DNA of 64,000 nt from Trichosphaerium sp. ATCC 40318. Taxonomy: Eukaryota > Discosea > Flabellinia > Trichosidae. This document shows positions 22,460-33,966 of this stretch, in pieces. A program made the position numbers and the translations under genes. The notes beneath the pieces were generated by a model that saw nothing but the letters and a program-made list of their open reading frames with translations, was not told where the DNA came from and ran no database searches. The stretch is from contig JALMLS010000062.1 of assembly GCA_038496445.1 (NCBI GenBank), positions 310,001 through 374,000 of the forward strand, written 5' to 3'. Within the stretch, counting starts at the first letter, position 1; the number at the start of each line of letters is the position of its first letter.

Positions 22460-23808
22460 TTAATAGCCTCCATAGTGTACTTGTTGAGGAGGTGCATAAG
22501 CTTGTGGTGTATTGTACTGTGGTTGACTGTATGGATCAATTGCTCCCGGTGTATGTGATGTGTATGCATTTGTTGGTGTTACAGGTGCTTGATGAGTCGT
22601 TACAGGAGACACAGCAGATGGTGTTGAAATAGTTTTAGATGAGAAATTGTTACCTTTACAAGGACAAAACCTCTATTAAATAATCAGGTAACGTGATAGA
22701 TACTTGGCAAACAAATGACAAAAAAAAGTACACTAAAGCGAAGCGCAGCTGATGCAGCTACGCATAAACACAGTAGCACTATTATTGGTATAGCTATTAG
22801 TGCGAAACTGAAGTCAGAACCTCTTCTGGTTTTTTCTAAGTCAGTCCATTCCACAGCAATCTGAGGAGTATTCTAAAAAAACAATATTAACTTTAGTAAA
22901 CCAGCAGTAAGCTTACATTATCGTATGACCATTGAGCACTTTCAAGTATCTCAGTAAAGTCCTTTGGTCTAAATATTAATACTATGGAGCTTTTCCCTGG
23001 CGTATAACCTATCACAGGATTTAAGTAAAGGCTGGCACTGGCGATGATTGGAAAAGAAAAAAAGCGGAAAGGTATCAAAAACTTGACGGAACGCTATTTC
23101 CTTGTTTTATTTTGATACTTTTCGTACCTGTCCTCTCTGTTAAAGCACTTAATTGACCTGTAGATAGATTCCAAATACTATTTTCATCATCAGAAGTTGT
23201 TAGTCGAAACGTTGATACTAAAACAATCTTAGCGACAACGCATTCCAAAAAAAGTACAGATAAAAATTATGAAAATACACCAAAAAATCAAACACTAACA
23301 TCCACGTGGAAGATCCCAGCTGATGTAATTATAAGACCGACTAGATAAACACTCTCTTTTAGATGGGTTCGGAACAGATACAATCTCCATACGGAATTCT
23401 TTTTTTAATAGTCTAAGAACGAAGGCACTTTTCATCCTAAACTTTACAGATCGAACCTAAAATTTCTTTTTAGAATGTTCACGTGAAAAAAACCCCGACT
23501 AACAAAACCGCTATCTTTGTCAACGTAGTTGCTATGGCAGCCGCTATGGTTACGTACAGGTGATATAAATTTTACATTGTTGAATCTCATGTATATCGAA
23601 GCGTTTGCTGGTATAAACGTGCCTGAGGCACATATAGGCCGTGTTGTACCAGGTAGAATATACATCACTTCGTCAGGGCCTTGAACTGATTTTTCGTCTA
23701 TTTTTGGGTTAAAAACGTGCGCTCGTGTATTTTAATATACGTACTTGCGATTGTCACATGTATTACCGATACCGTTAAAACGATAAATACTGTGAGGACA
23801 TAGCACAT
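22460..23808 (-). CDS. Type I membrane protein with Pro/Gln/Thr-rich cytoplasmic tail
   Basis: Minus-strand multi-exon gene. Exon 1 from 23808 encodes a signal peptide (MCYVLTVFIVLTVSVIHVTI) and stops at a GTACGT donor. Later coding segments include DEVMYILPGTTRPICASGTF (near 23.6 kb), FRLTTSDDENSIWNLSTGQL (23.2 kb), IASASLYLNPVIGYTPGKSS (23.0 kb) and TPQIAVEWTDLEKTRRG (22.85 kb). A TM helix follows (FALIAIPIIVLLCLCVAASA). The tail is PQYNTPQAYAPPQQVHYGGY and stops at 22460. Not all exon edges are resolved. No known family recognised; the tail could bind WW/SH3-like domains, which is speculative. Confidence 0.62.
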
Positions 23809-25050
23809 TGTAGAGGTATGTATATTCCAAAACTCGATGGTAGAAGTGTGTTGTCTGCTAGTACCTCATATGTGATCTAAAAAAAAAATGCACCATGCAA
23901 ATCCTGACGACTTGAGGTTAACACCAAAATTTCACAAAGGGTCTGGTGGCACAATAGTAGGTTTTAAAAAGTATTGTTTGTCTAAGCTCCTTAATTCTAA
24001 TGCAAATATGATGACTATGCCCGTAACTATTGATGGTAATTTTCCAGCAAGAACAAGCTGAACAACGTACTGCAGTGAGCGTATGTAATAAACATTTTTT
24101 TATCTTTCTAAGAATATGGCAAATTAGTACAAACTTGAGTCTTCGAGTAAGGTTGCTAAAGGTATAGGCACAGCTTACAATGTTGTGGTAGTCGGATTGG
24201 AATTGATCATGGGATAGGAGCTGGTGTAAAAGGGTACGCAGGATGACTTCCTGGCACGCAGGCTAAGTTGGACCTTCTATGGAATTCCCAAACTAGCACA
24301 AAGCGAACATCAGCACGTTATGCAGCTTCTGTAGTGAAAATGAGCGTATAGGTACTGGAGCTACACATACGACTGCAAAGACATTCCACAGAGGGGTTAA
24401 AAGATTCGGTAAAGGCCTAGGAATAGGTAAGTGTGCAAAGCGTCTTTGGTTATCAACATTAAGTTTGCTTGTTCTAAGTGCTTCGTTTACTGGAAGAACT
24501 ATTCATCGTGGTGTTGCAAGGAATTCACTGTATAAAGAAAGGAAACTCAAGAAACGCATAGCAAAGTCTAGAGGTCATCCTGTAAATGAGAATCAAGTAG
24601 CTGCTAAACAGATTGGCAGTAGCTCTGTTCACGGAGCTAAAACAGTTATTTAAGCTTTTGGCAAATCAACAAAAATTGCACAAGATACCTGTGATGCACA
24701 TGTGGGATATGTCGAACATATGTACGTCTTTTCTGAACCTGGTTTCGTATCTAAAGACAAGTATTACATAGACAAGTACATGAGAAAGGCGAAATGACAA
24801 GAAAGAACTGGAATTCTGCAGGTCTGTACGTACTAAACCCTTTCGTATCACGTGTATTTTATGCCAGTTTTAAACTACAAATGACTTATATTGACAAATA
24901 CTGGAAAAAGCTTTGCGATTTTTTTTACCTCATGGCTGAAGCAAAAACAGTTAGTGGTTTAACGCGGATCACTAAAATTTAGTTTAAAGCCTAGTGGTGC
25001 GTAGTCTTATCATTTTTCGTATTTTAACTCGAACCCAGGAATAGTATTCG
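23809..25050. pseudogene. Decayed coding region, glycine/lysine-rich fragments
   Basis: Plus-strand scraps read like one protein broken by stops and shifts: VAKGIGTAYNVVVVGLEL, IGAGVKGYAG, IGTGATHTTAKTFHRGVK, RFGKGLGIG, TGRTIHRGVARNSLYKERKL. A 62-codon frame at 24465-24653 is the longest piece. I could not splice them into one open frame. A similar scrap (AGGTFGDIVDL) occurs near 31.1 kb. No family recognised. Confidence 0.35.
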
Positions 25051-25135
25051 CTTGCGAGACCAGAAGGCCATTGTAGAAAAAAAAGTAGTATTCGCGGCCA
25101 CGAAAAAAAGGTTTTCACAGAAAAAGAAAAGTAAA

Positions 25136-27025
25136 ATGCAAACAAAGAAAAAATTTGACTTTGGCATTTTGTATGATAAACAGCCTCCTACGCTTTCTCT
25201 CCTTGATATTCCTAAGGAGATTCAGCAATATATTTGCTCTTTCAATGCTGAAGCGTTCACAAAGTTCCATATGTTATCAATGAGAGCTGCTGTTAACACA
25301 CATTTCAACAATAGCCTACAACGAAACGGAAAATGGCTGAGGTGGTACAAGACCGGGCAACTTAATCAACAAAATATGTGGGTAAACGGTAAGTTAAACG
25401 GCATTTTTTCAATATGGCACAAAAACAGGCAACTTTCTGCGGAGTCCATGTGGGTAGATGGAAAAATACAAGGTGAAATCAAACAATATTATGAGAATGG
25501 ACAACTTTCAGGGCAATTCATGTGGGTTGATGGTAAACGACAAGGCCATGCCAAAGAATGGTATAAGAATGGTCAACTTAAAGTGATGGGTATGTGGGCT
25601 GATAATAAACCTAACCACGAGTTTAAAATGTGGGACGAGACAGGTCAACTTCGCTCACAGATCATGTGGAATGCTGGTGTAAAAAACGGTACTAACAAAG
25701 AGTGGGATGAGAACGGACAACTAAGAATACTAAGTAAATGGCTTAATGGTAAACAAATTGGTGTGGCCAAAGAATGGTATGACGACGGTCAACTGATGAC
25801 ACAAACAACATGGAAGGATAATAAATTAAATGGTGAAGCAAGAGTGTGGCATAGGAATGGGCAAATTAAAGAACAAACTACGTGGGTTGATGGTAAAGTG
25901 CATGGTGAAGGCAAAACATGGTATCCAAATGGACAGCTTAAGGAACAATACATAAAGATTTATGGTAAGCTAAACAAAGAGGGTAAACAGTGGTATCAGA
26001 ATGGCCAACCTCAAACTCAAACAAGGTGGTTTGATAGTACAAGAAATGGTAATCACAAAGAGTGGTATGAAAGTGGACAAATTCATTTCTTTAGCAAGTG
26101 GGTTGATGATAAACGAAATGGCGAATCTAAAGAATGGTTTGAAAACGGGCAACTTAAGACACTAGCCATGTGGGTTGATGGTAAAGTGCATGGCGAATCC
26201 AAAGAATGGTTTGAAAATGGGCAACTTAAGGAACATTGTATGTGGGTTGATGGTAAACGAAATGGCGCGCTAGCAGAATGGTATGATACTGGAGAACTTT
26301 TTGCTGAATTTATGTTTGTTGATGGTGAGCCAAATGGCGAATATAAGGAGTGGTATAAAAATGGTAAACCCAAGATACAACAGGCATGGGTAATGGGTAA
26401 AAAAACGGGAAAGAGGAAGACATGGTTTGACAATGGACAGATCAAACTTGAATGTAATATGATTGATAGAAAGCTACAAGGTGAAGTCAACGAATGGTAT
26501 GAAAATGGACAACTTAATAAACAAAGTATGTGGGCTGGTGATGAAAAACATGGTGAATGCAAGGCATGGTTTGAGAATGGAAATATTAAGGAGCAAAGTA
26601 TGTGGGCTGGTGGTAAAAGACATGGTGAGTCCAAAACATGGTATCAAAATGGACAACTTGAGTCACAAGCAATGTGGATCAATGGTAAAAAACACGGTCT
26701 GGCCAAAGCGTGGCATGATAATGGACAACTTAGCATAGAATGTATCTGGATTAATGGTAAACGAGAAGGTGAGCTGAAAGCATGGCATGTAAGTGGACAA
26801 CTTGAAGTACAATCAATGTGGGTCAACGGTAAACAACACGGTCAGGCCAAAGCGTGGCATGATAATGGACAACTTGAGACACAATCAATGTGGAGTGATT
26901 CCAAATTAAACGGTGAGGCCATAAGATGGTATGAGAACGGGCAAATTCAAATACAATGTATGTTTAATAATGGTGAAGAAGTTGGAGAGGCAAAAGAGTG
27001 GCACGAAAATGGTGAACGTAAATAG
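25136..27025 (+). CDS. F-box-like / MORN_2-repeat protein, longest form
   Basis: From ATG 25136 to TAG 27025, 629 aa; the frame extends upstream to about 25052 without a Met, so an extra 5' exon is possible. A lysine-rich N-terminus (MQTKKKFDFG) precedes the head LSLLDIPKEIQQYICSFN and AEAFTKFHMLSMRAAVNTHF, nearly the same as the 6.7-kb gene. About 24 units of 23 residues fill the rest (EWYENGQLNKQSMWAGDEKH type). Units are more diverse than in the 6.7-kb gene. Antisense frames up to 183 codons are shadows. The repeats probably form an elongated beta-solenoid surface; binding partners are unknown. Confidence 0.87.
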   Translation: MQTKKKFDFGILYDKQPPTLSLLDIPKEIQQYICSFNAEAFTKFHMLSMRAAVNTHFNNSLQRNGKWLRWYKTGQLNQQNMWVNGKLNGIFSIWHKNRQLSAESMWVDGKIQGEIKQYYENGQLSGQFMWVDGKRQGHAKEWYKNGQLKVMGMWADNKPNHEFKMWDETGQLRSQIMWNAGVKNGTNKEWDENGQLRILSKWLNGKQIGVAKEWYDDGQLMTQTTWKDNKLNGEARVWHRNGQIKEQTTWVDGKVHGEGKTWYPNGQLKEQYIKIYGKLNKEGKQWYQNGQPQTQTRWFDSTRNGNHKEWYESGQIHFFSKWVDDKRNGESKEWFENGQLKTLAMWVDGKVHGESKEWFENGQLKEHCMWVDGKRNGALAEWYDTGELFAEFMFVDGEPNGEYKEWYKNGKPKIQQAWVMGKKTGKRKTWFDNGQIKLECNMIDRKLQGEVNEWYENGQLNKQSMWAGDEKHGECKAWFENGNIKEQSMWAGGKRHGESKTWYQNGQLESQAMWINGKKHGLAKAWHDNGQLSIECIWINGKREGELKAWHVSGQLEVQSMWVNGKQHGQAKAWHDNGQLETQSMWSDSKLNGEAIRWYENGQIQIQCMFNNGEEVGEAKEWHENGERK

Positions 27026-27398
27026 AGTTACACAAAAGACACAAACCCTAATTTCAAGCTACACCAAAAAATAAAGTAAAATAAGAGTGTTACTATTCAG
27101 AATGCAAAAGAATGTCATCTATCACATGACCAATCATAGGATTTATTTACAAATGGTGCTACATACGACCTCCTTTAGTAAGCTTATTTATCCCATTGCA
27201 AATTAAATATTTACTACCATCCAACTTACAGCTAAACCTCATTTTATTAAAGCATTTCAGCAGTCACAAGTCACCACTTTTAGGATTTTATTCGCTCAAG
27301 TAAACAACATAAACCTTTTGGTTTGTGACAAACATAACCCTTTTACTATGTTCAGTAATATCATCAAATATACAGTTAATTCAATAATTAACAGGTAG
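27026..27398. other. Intergenic, no gene recognised
   Basis: AT-rich, no feature. Confidence 0.4.
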
Positions 27399-27760
27399 CT
27401 ACGAACTTCTACGTGCCTTTGGGTAAGCCCATTCATCTGCCATATCTTTTCTTCTACAATCTCCTTTGTACTTTCCTATTAAATTCTCGCCTTCATAGAC
27501 CTCTATCTCCATCTTAATGTTATTAAGAATACCACTGATTGGTATATTAATTGTACATGGCTTCCGTCCTTGAAACAAACAGTCAGAGACAAAAAACAAC
27601 AACTGTCACGTGATAAAAAAAAATGAAAAAAAAACATAAAAGCTATCAATCGTAATTTGATGTTTGGTTTTTCTTGAGCGAGACTTTCCATATGGTACAT
27701 CAATGGGCACATATGTACACTCCTTTCCATTCACATGAGTGAAAGATAGCTTGCAGGTAC
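27399..27760 (-). CDS. Possible two-exon gene, unknown function
   Basis: The 3' exon encodes RKPCTINIPISGILNNIKME and IEVYEGENLIGKYKGD, ending at 27399. A 5' piece encodes LSFTHVNGKECTYVPIDVPY then GKSRSRKTKHQITI, separated by a T-rich stretch that ends TTTCAAG. The donor is uncertain and there is no clear start Met. The beta-rich character looks like real protein, but I recognise no family. It collides head-on with the plus-strand frame at 27767, so at least one model is incomplete. Confidence 0.4.
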
Positions 27761-27766
27761 GTTTTA

Positions 27767-27994
27767 GTGGCTCTACACAACCGTCAAGAACAAATTCATA
27801 GAAAACTCTCACCAACCAAGTTTGTTGATATTTCTTCTGAAAGTTTAATACTTGATGCACATTCAGAGGAAGCGCGTAAAGAGTATACAATGATAATGAG
27901 ACATGGACCATTTCCAAAATCGAAAATACTATCCAAAGAATACAAGGAAAGATTACATAGAATATGTAAAATCATTCGGATTTTAAAATTATGA
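27767..27994 (+). CDS. Possible coding exon, unknown function
   Basis: Open frame reading SPTKFVDISSESLILDAHSE then KEYTMIMRHGPFPKSKI and ERLHRICKII, with stop at 27994. Composition looks protein-like and better than its antisense. It begins right after a GTACGTTTTAG sequence and lacks an ATG, so it would be a downstream exon. It overlaps the 5' side of the minus-strand candidate, leaving the arrangement unresolved. Confidence 0.4.
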   Translation: MALHNRQEQIHRKLSPTKFVDISSESLILDAHSEEARKEYTMIMRHGPFPKSKILSKEYKERLHRICKIIRILKL

Positions 27995-28543
27995 AATAAA
28001 TCAAGCAACAAAAAAAACCCAAGATGTTCTTGCTTTAATTTAACATATTATTACTATGTACCATCATTTCTAACCGGACTTGTCCCTTATTAAAATAAGA
28101 TTGTCTGATGTCGTCATATTCTTGCTTGATGAAACATAGAGTCTTTGCTAATTTTGTATTGGGTGACGTGAAAAGCAACTGTAAGTTCGCTGCAACATCC
28201 TTCCTTTTATGATAGAGTTACAACAGATCAAGAAAGCATTGTCCACAACAATGATGCTTTGTTTATCGAAACGGAGCATTTTATTCTTACATCTCACACC
28301 GTGGTTAGGTTTCCTAACACCTCATAAATCAACTTCCACCATTGGTAGGAAACCATCCTTATGGAGTGACCCTTGATTAACTCACATGAGTATTTCAGAG
28401 CTAAGGGTTTTGTTACTATATTAAGTCATAGAATTCACGTGCTAGCAATCCTACTTAGGCCTGAGTAGAGGTAAATTCAAGTTAAGTTATTTACATCACT
28501 GGCATGGTATCCCAAAGTCCGAAACAGTATTGTGAGCTACAAC
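27995..28543. other. Intergenic, no gene recognised
   Basis: No feature seen. CACGTG near 28437. Confidence 0.4.
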
Positions 28544-30648
28544 ATGTATCTAACTATTAATACAGGAGCGACGGTCTTATTTTTAGTGTTTACGTCAATA
28601 TTTGTTTACAATGCCGCTGGTCTCCTTGAAATACAAAGCCCTTTGCAGTTAAAGGGAGTATACAAATCAGTTGGTCACGTGATCGGTTCGGTAGAAGAAA
28701 ATTGGGACAAACAAAATATTACACTAGTACGCAGTGAGTTCCATGATGTAGCAGGTGCGCTCGTTTTAGTCGTATACATTTTTGTGGCATAATTTCCGAT
28801 AATTTGTTTTTTAGGTAAAGCAGTAATCATAGAAAGCGACTTGAATGATTTCGAAGAAGAGTACGCGGAGCATCCAAACTTGCAAAGGAACTCGTAAAAG
28901 CGGAGAAATATGAAAATTAATACGTGGCTCGGGCAAAAAAAAAGACCGCCCATTTGTCACGTGTTTTCCACTTTCTTGTTGCAAGACGGGAATTTAATTT
29001 TGTAAATGTTCAATCATTTTTTAATGAGTTTTTAGTGCTCATAGTCTTCAACGAGAGGGTGCTACACTTATTATATATTTAGTTAGAAGCAATTTAAACT
29101 TGGGTAACACAGAGTGTTTTTTTCTTTATACCGTATTCACTCTAAAAGGTCTTGTATCATATCTGCTACGATACCCTCAAAAGAGTAAAGGCTTGAACAT
29201 CCCAGTTGTAACTACATACAAAGACAATTTTGATCCAGCACTGCTAAACAACACTGAAACCGCTTTTGGGACAGTATACCCAGGTACTATAGAATCGTTT
29301 CATACTCGTGGTGCTAATTGTATTTCAAGATTTTAATTCATTTCTACATGTATTTAATCATTGGGGCTACTATCTCACTATTTTCTTACTTATATCATAC
29401 ACAATCTTTTGCTTTGGCGTTGCTGTTTGTATACTATGGCAACATATATTTTTTCGATCTAAAACTAACACATTTCTAACAATACCTGTTGTTTGTTTGG
29501 CGTTTGAAGCAATCGCCAATTTTCGTGAGTTGTGTACCTTTCTTCTTTTTTGCTGACACGGTTTGTTAGTGCGGATTCTATTTTTAGTTGATCCTTTCCA
29601 AGGGTTGCATATATACCCACACCTTCTTCAACAGGCTCTAACTTCAGCTTCGGTACCGTTCTCGTTGGCAAGTGCTCTATTAGTGACTATGTACTGGTAC
29701 AACCTTTTTCAATTCGTTCTGTGTTAAAGTTACTGTCGTCTGTTCCAGTTTTGCCTTACTATTTTGTTGTTCAAGGCATGAGTCTATTTACAACAAAGCA
29801 GTGAAGGTGGCTCCATTTTTACAAAGGACAAAGATTGCTTTTGTTTGCATATTAGTAGCTTTGTACATGTTCTTTATTTTGTCGAGTATGTCAACAACAA
29901 TATTCTCAGATGGCTTATCAACCGCATTTACAGTAATTAATTGGGTACAACTTTACATTTAGCACATCTCGTACTGATTGATGTAGACCATAATTCTTGG
30001 ATCAATTGGTGTTATTGTTGTATATGGCTTAATAGTGTGTCGTACACTGATTGTATTCAGCAAGGATACAACGATTAAATTACATCGATTAAACATGGCA
30101 CGTGAATGAACCTCAAATTCAGTTCTTTTGTTTAAACCTAGCAATACTTTTACCTTTTTCCAGTGACCAAAAGGACAAATCATGTGTCAAAGTTGTTTGT
30201 CTTTCTTACTTTTTATTGTATGTTTGATGCGCATTCAGTCTTTACACTTTTTGTAGATCTCCAAGTATTGTATGACTTTTACGGTCTGTAAGTTGATGTG
30301 GCGGCTGTCAATATGGTACACGACTAATCTTATTTTAATATACCTATTTATGCTTACCTTTTCTTTGCTTAGGTAGCTCTTAAATATGCATTGAAGCCAC
30401 TGGTTAGGTTTGCAACAGTCAGATGTCGATGATATAGTCTTTCCTAATATACATATTTATCCTTGACACTTTCACTAGTCCAGAGTATACCTTTATGGAT
30501 GGCTAATAGACGGAGAGTCCGTACTTCAAAGTATACAAACCATGGAACAGGGCGCGCTGCAAGTCTCAGTACAGTACGGGCTACCAACTCTATTTGTACT
30601 ACCCCAGCAAAAATGTGTGTTCAAACTACACCAAACACCAAACAATAA
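28544..30648 (+). CDS. PA-like ectodomain plus seven-transmembrane protein (paralogue B)
   Basis: Exons resolved in phase: 28544-28754, 28815-28893, 29036-29103, 29149-29283, 29330-29524, 29570-29696, 29749-29932, 29987-30101 and one from 30164; the 3' end is uncertain. Signal peptide: INTGATVLFLVFTSIFVYN. The PA-like ectodomain reads FHDVAGKAVIIESDL, REGATLIIYLVR and GLNIPVVTTYKD. TM helices include YYLTIFLLISYTIFCFGVAV, LAFEAIANFLRILFLVDPF and FVCILVALYMFFILSSM. The last likely exon (30481-30648) is a basic Ser/Thr-rich tail (WMANRRRVRTSKYTNHG). It matches paralogue A helix by helix, including FE-FIANF versus FEAIANF. Intron positions are only partly shared. Confidence 0.72.
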
Positions 30649-31903
30649 ATAGTGTATAGTAGATTCATCATGTTTATGAAACCCGCTTGAATATGAAAAT
30701 TAGTATTGTAGTCGGAAGCAAGCAGTGCGTTCTTGTTGTAAAATTCAAGTCTTCGTCGCTAGTCATCATGTATTTCGATGGCTTTGATAGATTAATAGTA
30801 TAGTAGTTTGTAGTATACCACTAATTTTATCTGTTTTCGTTTTGATGTAAGCACTTAACTCAATCTGAGATAGTAGTTTCTATTCCTATTTCTCGCTTGC
30901 ACTTTCGTGATTGACTAAAATAGTATTGACGTCAAGAAGGAATAGTCATAAGCTATGGAGGTATCAAGTCGCTTGCAGTGTGATTGCAAACTGTAATGGT
31001 ATATTTGGCAACTCAGACACTATACCACGCTACGCAACAAAGGTTCTAGTTTGGCAACCAAAGGATTAAGCACTTTGGGCCCAAAGCCGGAGGAACTTTT
31101 GGAGATATTGTTGATCTGTAAGCGATTAAACCATGGTGGCGTTAGTGGTCTTTTGCGAGTAAGGAAAAGGCAAATACGGGCAAAATAAAAACACAAACTA
31201 CGCCACGAGCCTGTCCTTGGTTTAAGGCTGAAACTCGTAAGCGTAGTAATTTAGTTTTGGTAGTGTTAAGTGGTCGTATTTTTGACACGTGATTGATAAA
31301 CATTACGTTTTTTTTTCAAACATTGCCTAGTTTGTAGTTTTGTAGTAGTGTTGATAAGAACTAACTTGAACGCACCACTAATCACTCGCATATATATGAT
31401 ATGTACTTTTGAGAACGAATTTGTATGTTGTGACGCTACATAAGTTACAATGGTTCAGGTTTCGTTAAGTAAACTAAACTTGCCGCTGAAAAAAAAACTC
31501 CGCTTACTTTTGATACTGTCCTTATAAATACGTATTTCTGAACACCTTGTTTGTGGGTTGCACTGGTATTGTTTTGTGAAGAGAGTGCTTTTTGTCGACA
31601 TCTTTTTTTTATTACGGTAATTTAAGAAAGTTCTATAGCGTGGTTTGATAACACGTGACTAGTGTTAGGAAATTGGTTGTTTGTGGTATTTTTACGAGAT
31701 TATTTGAACTCCAGTATTTTAATAATGATATGGCGACATTTATAGCTATAAGCGCCGTAGTGTTACCTATGGATACAATTGCTTTTATGCATCCAAGAGC
31801 GCGCTTTAAGGTGTACAGCACATATTAATATCACGTACACGGACTGACGTGTGATTCGACCAATTGAAGATTGTTTAATTCAAAAATAAACTACAAATAA
31901 CAC
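30649..31903. other. Intergenic with decayed scraps and duplicated upstream block
   Basis: Near 31.03-31.12 kb a scrap reads SSLATKGLSTLGP then AGGTFGDIVDL, similar in flavour to the decayed 24-kb region. From ~31.3 kb the sequence is the upstream flank that recurs before the next two basic-protein genes (ACTAACTTGAAC..., ...GTTGTGACGC). Confidence 0.4.
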
Positions 31904-32332
31904 ATGACCACTACTACCCAATTTCAACTTTATAGAAGACACTGGAAGTGTAATAAACAATCCAGGTGTACATTCAAGCTTTTATCTTGCCTATACACGT
32001 TCGAGATGGTGAGCGGAAAGCTTGAAAACAGACTACCGGACTATGCACTAATCAAGGGAGCGCCTGGTAAACGTCCACAGTACTCTTGCACATATAGAAG
32101 GTACATCGTCTTATACCTCATGTATCGTTGTCTAATAACGTTTAATAGAAAAAGCAATGGTTCTCAACTTCGTCCTAGCACATACAAAGATATTAAAAAC
32201 TATACAAAAGATGTGAGGACAGACTCAGTCAAAATACAATTCAATGCCAGATTAAAGTCTCAACGAGCAACACGTGATCAAAAAAGGCTCCGCCAGATGG
32301 ATATTAGATTTTTAATACACCAACAGAAGTAG
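31904..32332 (+). CDS. Small basic protein, tandem copy 1
   Basis: Exons 31904-32100 and 32149-32332 with a 48-nt intron (GTACAT...AATAG) give 126 aa. Conserved features of the three copies: TTTTQFQLYRRHWKCNKQSR at the start, a central SCLYTFEMVSGKLENRLPDY, and a basic end RATRDQKRLRQMDIRFLIHQ. About a quarter of the residues are Lys or Arg. No signal peptide or TM. The region after the intron varies most between copies. No family recognised; the charge suggests nucleic-acid or ribosome binding, which is inference. Confidence 0.75.
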   Translation: MTTTTQFQLYRRHWKCNKQSRCTFKLLSCLYTFEMVSGKLENRLPDYALIKGAPGKRPQYSCTYRRYIVLYLMYRCLITFNRKSNGSQLRPSTYKDIKNYTKDVRTDSVKIQFNARLKSQRATRDQKRLRQMDIRFLIHQQK

Positions 32333-33532
32333 TAATGTACTAATACTTCCAATACAACTTTCACAGTCAATCCCGAAATACTTGTCTATTTTGATATGAA
32401 CAGAAAAGGTAGTACTGTGTCTAGAGGTCTTACTTTTCTGGTTACAAACCGGTTTTCTGAAAGCCTAACCTCGACTTCGTAACGACTACGATAAAGTGAA
32501 ATATAACAGCGCTGGAACAAAGGCAAACTGTAGCAAAAATCAACTCAATAAAAATAGTGTCACTTTCACTCAACTTTGTAGAGCTTTGTTTTAAAGTGCA
32601 TGAAGTTTGGAAGAAAAAAGCGTGACGGAGGCTTATAATGACGCCAACAACTTTCATTTTACCATAACCGAACCAGTAACGAGTTGGCAACTGACTAAGC
32701 CGATAACCGGTTTTCTTAGAGCTCTAACTGTGACTTCAATAAATCTATTGGGGAATTTTACAAAAATAGCGGCATGTATCAAGAAAGCATGTTTTGGGTA
32801 GAGAGTGCATCCTGAAACTGTCATTGATGATATTAGAACCATTTACGGTATATATTGCTGTATTTGAATATTCATAGCGGAAGAACATTATGATAATCCA
32901 CATGAAATGATAACGTGATACATTTTCAGTGAAGTTAAACTTGAACTTGTTCCATTTTGATATGGCTTGCATTTATACGCTTTAAGCCCATACTTTAGGG
33001 AATAGTATAATCTGGAAATGTATGGGAAGAAAAATGGAAGTGGTTTTTCGCACCATTTTAATACAGCAAACACTGCAATATACAAATTCTTTTGTTTGTT
33101 CGTGACTGCTAGTAAAAAGATCTTTTAGCTTACATTGCTTCTCTTTACGTTCATAAACACGAATTTTTCACGCAGTCTGAACCAGTTTGTAGTTTTGTCG
33201 TAAAGCTGAAAAGAACTAACTTGAACAAACCATTAATCGCCTACATGCATAAGTTATGTACTTTTGAGAACTAATTGGTTGTGACGCCTCACAAGTCACA
33301 AGATTCAAGTTTTGTTCAGTAAAATAAATCGCCTTACGAAAAAAAAACTACCGCCGCACAACTACTTTATGTGGAGTATGACATTGTTTAGTGAAGAGCC
33401 CGGTTTTGTTTGGTGTTTTTCTGAAATTTCTGTAACATGGCTTTCTTTGATGACACGTGATTAGTAATAGAAAATTTGTTGTGCTATTTTTTTTCCAATT
33501 GAAGATTGTTTAATTCCGTAAAACACTAAAAC
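32333..33532. other. Intergenic spacer of the tandem array
   Basis: Contains the upstream block shared by the array: AACCAGTTTGTAGTTTTGTC near 33.18 kb and TTGTGACGC near 33.28 kb. A block at 32.80-32.97 kb (TGAAACTGTCATTGAT, TTCAGTGAAGTTAAACTTGA) is repeated at 34.64-34.77 kb. No gene called. Confidence 0.5.
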
Positions 33533-33966
33533 ATGACAACCACTACTACCCAATTTCAACTTTTTAAAAGACACTGGAAGTGTAATAAACAATCCAGGTA
33601 TACATACAAGCTTTCTTATTGCCTATACACGTTCGAGATGGTGGGAGGAAAGCTTGAAAACAAACTACCAGACTATATAGAAATTAAACGAGCACTTGGC
33701 AAACACCCACAGTACTCTCATACGTATAACAGGTACATATCGCTTTACATCTCATTTTTCTTTGGCTAATACACTTTATTAGAAAAACCAATAGTAAGAA
33801 ACGTCATCCTAACACATGCAAAGATATTAAAAAACGTCCAAAAGATGCGAGGACAGATTCAGTCAAAATACAATTAAATGCCAGATTAAAGTCTCGACGA
33901 GCAACACGTGATCAAAAAAGGCTCCGCCAGATGGATATTAGATTTTTAATACACCAACAGAAGTAG
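33533..33966 (+). CDS. Small basic protein, tandem copy 2
   Basis: Exons 33533-33732 and 33783-33966, with a 50-nt intron at the same place (GTACAT...ATTAG), give 127 aa. Nearly identical to copy 1 at both ends (TTTTTQFQLFKRHWKCNKQS; RLRQMDIRFLIHQQK). The segment after the intron is more divergent (KTNSKKRHPNTCKDIKKRPK). Reading through the intron gives a premature stop, so splicing is needed. Same orientation as its neighbours. Confidence 0.75.

Noticed and set aside
26083-26634. 183-codon minus-strand open frame opposite the 25-kb gene
   Set aside because: It arises because the 69-72 nt period keeps antisense frames open. Its Pro/Cys/His/Ser-rich repeats are the complement of the real repeats.
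1543-27025. Annotation of the MORN_2 proteins as YwqK-type antitoxins
   Set aside because: That label comes from bacterial automatic annotation. No toxin partner is present, the genes are intron-bearing and eukaryotic, and the heads are F-box-like.
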